Shown piece after piece: positions 57,510 to 64,000 of a stretch of 64,000 nt of DNA. Every line of letters begins with the position of its first letter. Positions within the stretch are counted from its first letter, which is position 1. The notes under the pieces are model-generated. The model had not been told where the DNA came from. It saw only the letters and a list, made by a program, of their open reading frames with translations, and did no database searches. Made by a program: the position numbers and the translations under genes. The DNA comes from Oceanospirillaceae bacterium (GTDB taxonomy: Bacteria; Pseudomonadota; Gammaproteobacteria; Pseudomonadales; Balneatricaceae): positions 1 through 64,000 of the forward strand of contig JABSRB010000024.1 in the NCBI GenBank assembly GCA_013215375.1, in the 5' to 3' direction.

Positions 57510-57540
57510 AAACCTTGTAGAGCCAAACTCTACAAGGTTT
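57510..57540. terminator. Bidirectional terminator
   Basis: AAACCTTGTAGAG pairs perfectly with CTCTACAAGGTTT around CCAAA. Its flanks are A-rich on the left and T-rich on the right. It lies between the convergent double-receiver and rlmKL genes, 22 bp from the rlmKL stop. Confidence 0.9.
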
Positions 57541-57562
57541 ATTTTCTATCTAAAATAACCGT

Positions 57563-59710
57563 TTAAGCTTTGTGACGAATTTCAAAGCACTTGTGAATAC
57601 GTGTATTACGCTTAAAATCGGGATCGATAGTATTCTGCGTGATCTCGACAACGTCAAACGCCCCTAGCAATTCATAATCCAATTTAAACTTGCGATAATT
57701 ATTAGAGAATATCAATACGCCATCACGCCTTAACAAACGCATCGACGAGGCGATCATACGCACGTGATCACGCTGGACATCCAACACATCTTGCATACGT
57801 TTGGAGTTTGAGAAAGTCGGCGGATCCAGAAATATCAAATCATAAGCCGGTTGACGCTGTTTTTTCAACCACTGTAGGCAATCCGCCTGAATGAAGTGAT
57901 GAGCACTATCATTAAAACCGTTCATTGCCATGTTCTTGGCAGACCAACTTAAATAGGTCGCCGACATATCAACACTCGTGGTCGTTTTAGCACCACCTAG
58001 GGCCGCATGTACTGAGGCAGAACTGGTATAGGAGAATAAGTTAAGGAAATCCTTGCCACTTGCTTGCTGCTGAATGGCCAAGCGAATCGGTCTGTGATCT
58101 AAAAACAACCCGGTATCAAGGTAATCTTTAAGGTTAATTCTAAAGCGAGCACCGTGCTCAGTGACTTCAAAGAACTTGCCTAAATGCCCCTGTTTTTCAT
58201 ACTGCTGGGTGCCGCTCTGGCGCTTACGTTGCTTTAACACCACACGTTTTGGGTTGATCTCCAATACTTGCGGTATAGCCGCTATCACATCTTTTAAGCG
58301 CTCAAATACTTTGACCTGATCGATAGTCCTAGGGGCTGCATACTCTTGTACATGCACCCAGTCTCCATATACATCAATGGCGACGGCATACTCAGGGATA
58401 TCAGCATCGTAGAGTCTGTAGGCATTTATTTGGTTTTTCTTACGCCACTTAGCCAAAGATTTAATGTTTTTCTTAAGCCGGTTGGCAAACATCTGCCCCG
58501 CTTCTGATAAAGGCTCTAAATCTGCAAGATCCACTTTGCTATCGGCATCAGTACGCTCAGCGTAAATGTGATAGTTAAACAACTTACTCTCAAGCGGGCC
58601 ATTGTTTAGCTTATAGGTTTTATCAGGTTTGAGCCCTATGACCTGGCACAACTCTGGGTTACCGGTAAAGATAGAAGCTTTCCAGCCCCGAAAATCCAGT
58701 TTAAGTTTATCGCCAATACTGCGATACATAAACATCAACGTTGAGCTATCACCTAAACGCTCACCGTAGGGAGGGTTAGTAATCAACAAACCCGGTGCAG
58801 CACTTGGCGGCATCATTTTTTCAACTTGGCCAACTTTGTATTGAATAAGATCTTCTAAGCCGACGTTTTTACTGTTCGCAGTGGCATTTTCAAGCACACG
58901 CGCATCGATGTCAGCGCCAATAAATTCTACGTCGTTTTCACTAAGCCCCACCACTCGGCGTTTCTCTGCTTCTTGTATGATCGAATCCCATAGCTGCGCA
59001 TCGTGTTTTTTCCAATGCACGAAGCCCCAGTGATCGCGATCAAGACCCGGCGCAATATCTGCAGCCATCATCGCCGCTTCAATTAGGATCGTACCAGAGC
59101 CACAAAGAGGATCGAATACTTGCTTAAATTCACTCTTCATTTTCGGCCAGCCAGCACGCAGTAACAACGCCGCCGCTAAGTTCTCTTTTAAGGGAGCGGT
59201 ACCTGCAAACAGCCGATAACCACGACGGTGCAAACTAGAACCTGACAGGTCTAATGACACCGAAAGCCTACCGCGATATAAATGGGTATGAATACGTATG
59301 TCGGGAGTATCACGGTCTATCACCGGTCTTATGCCAGTACTGTCTCTGAACTGATCGACGATGGCATCTTTCACTTTTAGCGCGCCAAAGTGAGTATTGT
59401 TGATCGCTTGTGAGCTACCGGTAAAGCTTATCGCCAAACTGTTGGTAGGCTCCATGTGCTCCATCCAATCGATGCTTTGAATAGCTTCATAGAGCTCATC
59501 CGCACTTTCAGCAGTTCCCTGTAGCAGCGGCAGCAATACTCTGTTACCCACTCTTGACCAAAGACAGGCGCGATAGGCGTGTTCTATTTCTCCACGAAAC
59601 TCCACCCCCACGGCAACTTGTTTTACATTACTCGCACCAACGCTGATCAACTCATCAACCAACAGTGGCTCGAAACCTTTAGGGCAAGTCGCCAAAAACA
59701 TATGTGACAT
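57563..59710 (-). CDS. rlmL: Bifunctional 23S rRNA methyltransferase RlmKL
   Basis: 715 residues. The N-terminal half (RlmL, m2G2445) has a THUMP domain (about 45-155), a SAM-binding DPLCGSGTILIEAAMM and the catalytic NPPYGERLG. The C-terminal half (RlmK, m7G2069) has NLFSYTSSASVHAALGGA and FLDPPTFSNSKRM. This is the fused form usual in gammaproteobacteria. AAAGGTA lies eight bases upstream of the ATG at 59708-59710. Confidence 0.96.
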   Translation of the reverse strand: MSHMFLATCPKGFEPLLVDELISVGASNVKQVAVGVEFRGEIEHAYRACLWSRVGNRVLLPLLQGTAESADELYEAIQSIDWMEHMEPTNSLAISFTGSSQAINNTHFGALKVKDAIVDQFRDSTGIRPVIDRDTPDIRIHTHLYRGRLSVSLDLSGSSLHRRGYRLFAGTAPLKENLAAALLLRAGWPKMKSEFKQVFDPLCGSGTILIEAAMMAADIAPGLDRDHWGFVHWKKHDAQLWDSIIQEAEKRRVVGLSENDVEFIGADIDARVLENATANSKNVGLEDLIQYKVGQVEKMMPPSAAPGLLITNPPYGERLGDSSTLMFMYRSIGDKLKLDFRGWKASIFTGNPELCQVIGLKPDKTYKLNNGPLESKLFNYHIYAERTDADSKVDLADLEPLSEAGQMFANRLKKNIKSLAKWRKKNQINAYRLYDADIPEYAVAIDVYGDWVHVQEYAAPRTIDQVKVFERLKDVIAAIPQVLEINPKRVVLKQRKRQSGTQQYEKQGHLGKFFEVTEHGARFRINLKDYLDTGLFLDHRPIRLAIQQQASGKDFLNLFSYTSSASVHAALGGAKTTTSVDMSATYLSWSAKNMAMNGFNDSAHHFIQADCLQWLKKQRQPAYDLIFLDPPTFSNSKRMQDVLDVQRDHVRMIASSMRLLRRDGVLIFSNNYRKFKLDYELLGAFDVVEITQNTIDPDFKRNTRIHKCFEIRHKA

Positions 59711-60055
59711 TAATTTGTACCTTTTAGAGCGCGCTCATTTGTCGCCCTTTATTATTTCAAAAAACTATTTACATCAAAGAGATGTAAATTCATTCATAGT
59801 TTAAGCCCAAAAACCTGATTATTTTTCAACCAGATATTTTGTTTAAACTAATGTTTAACCTATTGATAAAACACTTTTTTATTATCCTGTGGTGTTTGGC
59901 GAACAAACAAGTGTTTAAATTTTGTAACAAATACGATGATTTTTGCTATAACTATTATTGAGATTGAGTATTACTACGAATAAAAACACCCATCAATAAT
60001 GGAGCAGGCAAAACCGAACACATCTGTTGTAAAAAATTAATTAAGAGGCATTACC

Positions 60056-60262
60056 ATGAAGAGACAAAAACGCGATAAGTCTTCCATTTTATTTTCCAGA
60101 GGTTTTAGTGCTGGTCTAACCGGTAAATCCAAAGATCTATGTCCAACTAATATCGAAGAAAAACGTAGCCTATGGCTCGGCGGCTGGCGCGAGGGACGCG
60201 AAGCTCACTGGGATGGTATGGCAGGTGTCTCCGCCATCCAAGCTAATCCAGCACTGCATTAA
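60056..60262 (+). CDS. rmf: Ribosome modulation factor Rmf
   Basis: 68 residues. It starts MKRQKRDKSSILFSRGFSAGL, and the body GKSKDLCP, RSLWLGGWREGREAHW is the Rmf signature. Rmf joins 70S ribosomes into inactive 100S dimers in stationary phase. The protein is somewhat longer than E. coli Rmf (55 residues), with a C-terminal tail AGVSAIQANPALH. The gap upstream (59711-60055) is AT-rich; TTGTAA and TATAAC near 59925-59951 might form a weak promoter, with spacing of about 19 bp. Confidence 0.93.
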   Translation: MKRQKRDKSSILFSRGFSAGLTGKSKDLCPTNIEEKRSLWLGGWREGREAHWDGMAGVSAIQANPALH

Positions 60263-60281
60263 CATCCAAACTCATCAACCT

Positions 60282-60311
60282 AAAAAAGGCTTTCATTATA
60301 AAGCCTTTTTT
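60282..60311 (+). terminator. Rho-independent terminator after rmf
   Basis: AAAAAAGGCTTT pairs perfectly with AAAGCCTTTTTT around CATTAT, with T continuing after it. It lies 19 bp past the rmf stop. Its reverse complement is also a good terminator for pyrD, which ends 9 bp away. Confidence 0.9.
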
Positions 60312-60320
60312 AATGCCTAA

Positions 60321-61349
60321 TTATCTGCCTGGCAACGACTGAATAGCGCGAACTGAATCGGCTATTAAACTAGGCCCTTTGTAAATAAAACCACTGTATA
60401 TCTGTACTAAGCTGGCACCGGCTTCTATTTTTTCAGCCGCATCAAAACCTTCAGAGATACCGCCAACACCTATAATAGGCACGCTTCCCTGCAGCTCTTG
60501 TGCTAAATTGCGAATGATACGTATAGACTGATTGCGTACCGGTGCGCCGGACAAACCACCCGCTTCGTGCTGAAATTTAGCCCCTTCAATACCCTGACGA
60601 GAAAGCGTTGTGTTGGTGGCAATAACCCCATCTATCTCATAAGTTTTTAAGGAGCCTGCGACCATCGCCACTTCTTCCTCGGTTAAATCTGGCGCAATCT
60701 TAACGGCAATAGGGACATATTTATCATGTAATATCGCTTGCTTCGCCTGCTCGTTTTTAAGCACTTCTAACAAAGAGTTAAGCGCCTCTCCAAACTGCAA
60801 GGTACGTAAGCCAGGAGTATTGGGCGAAGACAAATTGATACTAATATAAGAAGCTCGTGAATATACTTTACGCAGACAATACAAATAATCATCGTTAGCC
60901 TGCTCATTGGGAGTGTCTTTGTTTTTACCAATATTGATACCCAAAATACCGTTAAACCTGGCCTTGTCGATATTTTCTAGCAAGGCATCAACACCTGCGT
61001 TATTAAACCCCATGCGATTAATAATGGCACTGTGTTCAGGGATTCTAAAGATACGCGGCTTTGGATTACCCACTTGGCTCTTAGGTGTTACTGTACCTAC
61101 TTCAAGAAAACCAAAGCCCATACTCGATAAACCATCAATTGCTGCACCGTCTTTATCCAACCCAGCGGCTAGCCCTACTGGATTTGGAAACTTAATACCC
61201 ATCACTTCCACTGGCGCATAGAGTTTTTCTGCTCCCAATAATTTTGGCAAGCCCAATACAGCAGCTAAATTCATGCCTTTGAGTGCCAAGTTATGGGAGT
61301 TTTCAGCATCTAAGCCAAACATAAGAGAACGGGTTAATGGATACAACAT
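60321..61349 (-). CDS. pyrD: Dihydroorotate dehydrogenase (quinone), class 2
   Basis: 342 residues, FMN enzyme of pyrimidine synthesis at the inner face of the membrane. The amphipathic N-terminal helices ([26 protein letters not shown]) bind the membrane and quinone. The class 2 core includes [20 protein letters not shown], the catalytic-base loop [11 protein letters not shown] (Ser), [11 protein letters not shown] and [33 protein letters not shown] (FMN phosphate). It shares its terminator region with rmf. Complete. Confidence 0.97.
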   Translation of the reverse strand: MLYPLTRSLMFGLDAENSHNLALKGMNLAAVLGLPKLLGAEKLYAPVEVMGIKFPNPVGLAAGLDKDGAAIDGLSSMGFGFLEVGTVTPKSQVGNPKPRIFRIPEHSAIINRMGFNNAGVDALLENIDKARFNGILGINIGKNKDTPNEQANDDYLYCLRKVYSRASYISINLSSPNTPGLRTLQFGEALNSLLEVLKNEQAKQAILHDKYVPIAVKIAPDLTEEEVAMVAGSLKTYEIDGVIATNTTLSRQGIEGAKFQHEAGGLSGAPVRNQSIRIIRNLAQELQGSVPIIGVGGISEGFDAAEKIEAGASLVQIYSGFIYKGPSLIADSVRAIQSLPGR

Positions 61350-61687
61350 AGATTATTAGGCCACTTTAAAATTTGATGCCATTATATGTCATAGAAGCTG
61401 ATATATATAGACGTATTTAGATCGCTTTTAGGTATTCACTAAGCGCTGTTCACAGTGATAATACTTTTGACACTACCACTAATATTTAAACAATTACCAA
61501 CGGGCAGTTACAGATAATCTATTCAGTGTTAAACTGCTCCGCTCTACGCTGTGCTCATTAATTTTAGCGTGTAAATCAGAGGCTTTTTGCGGATATAATC
61601 AAATTTATCACTCTTCCCCAAGCCACCTAAATATCTTTCTAAATCTAATTCTGTTGTTTGTACATCATTTTCACGCATAGGTTCTAC
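61350..61687. other. Divergent intergenic region between pyrD and the ABC exporter gene
   Basis: About 340 bp, mixed composition. It should hold both promoters. No gene or long repeat seen. Confidence 0.4.
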
Positions 61688-63517
61688 ATGTTTAATTTTT
61701 TTGAAAGCTTAATCAAACCTTTTCCAGATTCACAATCTACCCAGCCGCCAAATACCTTGTTTGCCTTTTTTCGGCACTACAGTAAAGGCATGGAAAAATA
61801 TCTGATATTGATGGCGTTGATGACGGCGAGTTTAGCGATAGGAGAAGTGTTTTTATTTAGTTTTATGGGCGAACTCGTCGACATGCTCAGCGGCAAACCT
61901 GATCAGTCGCTATTAGCAACACACAGCAACTACTTTTGGGCAATGGGAATATTAGTGCTCATTGGTATGCCCTGCATGATTCTACTACACACTACGCTTA
62001 TTCATCAGAGTATTCTGGGCAACTATCCAATGACTATTCGTTGGAGCATGCACCGTTATTTACTCAAGCAGAGCATGGCTTTTTATCAAGATGACTTCGC
62101 CGGACGCCTAGCCACTAAAGTGATGCAAACCTCACTGGCAATACGCGAAGCCAGCACTAAACTGTTAGATGTATTTGTCTATATTATTGTCTATTTTGTT
62201 TCAATACTGTTTTTAATTGCCCAGGGAGACGTATTGTTTTTAATCCCTCTGTGCCTTTGGCTCGGCTGTTACATTTACATTCAAATGCATTACATCCCCA
62301 AATTAAAAGCTGTTTCCACGCTACAAGCTAACGCCAGAGCCAACATGACCGGCTGCTTTGTGGATAGTTACACCAACATTGCCACGGTTAAACTGTTCTC
62401 TCATACCGAGCGCGAAGAAGCCTACGCCAAAACCAGCATGCAGAACTTCTTGGAAACAGTGCACTTACAGATGCGACTTGTCACTAAATTGGGCTTTTTT
62501 GTCCAGTACAATAATTTGATTTTGGTATTTAACATCTGCGCGCTATCTATCTACTTATGGTTGGACGGCTCCGTGACAGCGGGTGCTATCGCCATTGCGG
62601 TAAGTTTAGCGCTGCGCCTCAACGGTATGTCACAGTGGATCATGTGGGAGATGAGCTCGCTTTTTGAAAATATCGGCACCGTGGTTGATGGCATGAACAG
62701 CTTATCCAAGCCGCACAGTGTCACAGATGACAAAGACGCCAAGGCTCTAGTAGTCAGTCGCGGTGCCATCGAATTTCGCGCGGTCAATTTTAATTTTGGC
62801 AAACAACTCTCACTTATATCTGACCTTAACTTAAGCATTAAAGCCGGTGAAAAAGTGGGATTAGTGGGTCGCTCTGGTGCGGGAAAATCTACTTTAATCA
62901 ATTTGCTAATGCGCTTTTACGATTTAGAGTCCGGCAAAATATTAATTGATGGGATGGATATAAAAACGGTCACTCAAGAGAGCTTACGCGCCAATATAGG
63001 CATGGTGACTCAAGACACTTCACTGCTACACCGCAGTGTGAAAGACAACATTCTTTACGGGCGCCCCGATGCCAGCGAAGAGCAGATGTTCAAAGCGTGC
63101 GAGCAAGCTCAAGCACACGACTTCATCCTCAAGTTATACGACCCAAATGGTGGTAGCGGCTACGATGCCCAAGTGGGAGAGCGCGGCGTCAAGCTTTCTG
63201 GCGGTCAGCGACAGCGCATTGCCATCGCCCGTGTACTGCTTAAAGACGCTCCTATTTTACTGCTAGATGAAGCCACGTCTGCCTTAGATTCTGAAGTAGA
63301 GGCCGCTATCCAACAACACTTAGAACAGTTAATGCAAAACAAAACAGTGATAGCCATTGCGCATCGCCTATCAACAATCGCCGCGATGGATAGACTGATA
63401 GTAATAGATGAAGGGAAGATTATTGAGCAGGGGAGTCACAGCGAGCTACTGGCTCAAAAAGGTGTGTACGCGCAACTATGGGCTCATCAAAGTGGAGATT
63501 TTTTAGGGGAGCAGTAG
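61688..63517 (+). CDS. ABC transporter ATP-binding protein/permease (half-transporter type)
   Basis: 609 residues. Six membrane helices lie in the first half (about 35-320), preceded by LIKPFPDSQSTQPPNTLFAFFRHYSKGM, a start found in one family of exporter. The nucleotide-binding domain has Walker A GRSGAGKST (about 393), Q-loop VTQDTSLLHRSVKDNILYGR, signature LSGGQRQRIAIARVLL (about 501) and Walker B ILLLDEATSALD (about 522). The ATG at 61688 fits that family; a longer open frame begins with TTG at 61658. Substrate unknown. It is convergent with the GlxA-type regulator. Confidence 0.92.
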   Translation: MFNFFESLIKPFPDSQSTQPPNTLFAFFRHYSKGMEKYLILMALMTASLAIGEVFLFSFMGELVDMLSGKPDQSLLATHSNYFWAMGILVLIGMPCMILLHTTLIHQSILGNYPMTIRWSMHRYLLKQSMAFYQDDFAGRLATKVMQTSLAIREASTKLLDVFVYIIVYFVSILFLIAQGDVLFLIPLCLWLGCYIYIQMHYIPKLKAVSTLQANARANMTGCFVDSYTNIATVKLFSHTEREEAYAKTSMQNFLETVHLQMRLVTKLGFFVQYNNLILVFNICALSIYLWLDGSVTAGAIAIAVSLALRLNGMSQWIMWEMSSLFENIGTVVDGMNSLSKPHSVTDDKDAKALVVSRGAIEFRAVNFNFGKQLSLISDLNLSIKAGEKVGLVGRSGAGKSTLINLLMRFYDLESGKILIDGMDIKTVTQESLRANIGMVTQDTSLLHRSVKDNILYGRPDASEEQMFKACEQAQAHDFILKLYDPNGGSGYDAQVGERGVKLSGGQRQRIAIARVLLKDAPILLLDEATSALDSEVEAAIQQHLEQLMQNKTVIAIAHRLSTIAAMDRLIVIDEGKIIEQGSHSELLAQKGVYAQLWAHQSGDFLGEQ

Positions 63518-63555
63518 TTCCTATAAGAACAGCGACTCCCCCATTAAAAACGCTC

Positions 63556-64000
63556 TTACTCTAAACTTTTACGCTCCTCACGGGGCGTAATTTTATAGTG
63601 GTTTTTATAGGCGGTACTGAAATAGGAAGCGCTGGAGAACCCGCACAGTAAACCTATCTGTAAAATGCTTTTATCACTTTGACGCAGTAATTTTCGGGCG
63701 TGGCTCAAACGCAGCTCTATGTAATACTTAGCAGGAACATTGTTTAAGTGCTTTTTAAATAGACGTTCCAGATGCCTTCTGGACAACTGCACATGGTGGG
63801 CCAAATCATCAGTGCTTAAAGGCTCTTCTATATTTGCCTCCATCAAAGTCACCGCCTCTATCAATTTGGGCTGATTGGCACTAATGCGTGATTTAATTGG
63901 AATGCGCTGCTGATCATCACTGCCACGAATACGCTCACAGACAAACTGCTCGCTAATCGCCGCCGCCATCTCCAAGTTTTGCTGACGGGCAATCAAAAAC
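63556..64000 (-). CDS. GlxA/AraC-family transcriptional regulator (C-terminal part, runs off the window)
   Basis: About 148 C-terminal residues. Two AraC helix-turn-helix units are complete: LSTDDLAHHVQLSRRHLERLFKKHL and SILQIGLLCGFSSASYFSTAYKNHYKITPREERKS. The preceding IARQQNLEMAAAISEQFVCERIRGS is the linker typical of GlxA-type regulators with a DJ-1/PfpI-like sensor domain, which lies outside the window. Some relatives control glycine betaine or carnitine catabolism; that role is not shown here. The frame stays open to the window edge, so the start is not in view. Confidence 0.85.
   Translation of the reverse strand, partial: FLIARQQNLEMAAAISEQFVCERIRGSDDQQRIPIKSRISANQPKLIEAVTLMEANIEEPLSTDDLAHHVQLSRRHLERLFKKHLNNVPAKYYIELRLSHARKLLRQSDKSILQIGLLCGFSSASYFSTAYKNHYKITPREERKSLE

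Noticed and set aside
1-64000. tRNA, rRNA, tmRNA or CRISPR
   Set aside because: No T-loop motifs, rRNA-like stretches or evenly spaced repeats were recognised. A covariance-model search would be the decisive test.

Overview
The window looks like chromosomal DNA of a marine gammaproteobacterium, probably of the Cellvibrionales type. G+C is moderate to low by eye. The housekeeping content and order support this: lolA-ftsK, clpA-clpS-cspD, recC-recB-recD, rlmKL, rmf and pyrD. So do the small gammaproteobacterial families DUF2986, DUF2927 and the TIGR04211 SH3 protein, a large TRAP importer and many LysR regulators. The genus is inference. I see no phage, plasmid replicon, CRISPR array, rRNA, tRNA or complete insertion sequence.

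Layout. 1-7.2 kb: envelope, division and proteolysis core (lolA partial, ftsK, clpA, clpS, cspD, an M48 lipoprotein). 7.2-8.4 kb: two inverted copies of a non-coding terminal-inverted-repeat element around a small unknown gene. 8.4-12.2 kb: an unknown gene, an HDOD protein and a chemoreceptor with the amino-acid-type dCache residue pattern. 12.6-17.7 kb: a three-gene TRAP importer (dctP, dctQ, dctM order of transcription) with a hairpin after dctP and an unusual C-terminal extension on the large permease. 18.4-27.0 kb: a DUF2927 protein, then a probable catabolic block (SDR dehydrogenase, COG3618 lactonase-like hydrolase, two PLP enzymes, enolase-superfamily dehydratase, class II aldolase, isochorismatase-like hydrolase) with its own LysR gene. 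27.0-32.6 kb: an AlkX/YcaQ-type DNA glycosylase, an orphan binding protein, glyoxalase I, a YgjP-type metallopeptidase, ElaA, LysE and RarD. 33-46.9 kb: mixed accessory genes, including a KfrA-like coiled-coil protein, an alpha/beta-hydrolase fused to a SPOUT methyltransferase, an orphan glycine-betaine-type binding protein, D-serine dehydratase, an M20 amidohydrolase, a two-gene ABC-2 exporter and three very small genes. 47-55.8 kb: the recCBD operon. 56-64 kb: a double-receiver protein with a degenerate first receiver, rlmKL, rmf, pyrD, an ABC exporter and the edge of a GlxA-type regulator.

How the parts work together. The TRAP importer and the 19.3-27 kb enzymes resemble an oxidative sugar-acid route: dehydrogenase, lactonase, dehydratase, aldolase, plus uptake of an organic acid. 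The PLP enzymes and the isochorismatase-like hydrolase suggest that the substrate or a side branch contains nitrogen or sulfur. The substrate is unknown. Two unrelated short element families (7175-7337 with 8030-8167; 43614-43721 with 55823-55984) lie within 20-75 bp of the start codons of the M48 lipoprotein, the ABC-2 exporter and recC, so they may carry or disturb promoters.

I did not find a clear new defence or mobile system. The least ordinary items are the two element families, the hydrolase-SPOUT fusion, the TRAP permease extension, the pseudo-receiver and the mixed catabolic block. All identifications come from reading the sequence and from recalled family features; no database search was run.
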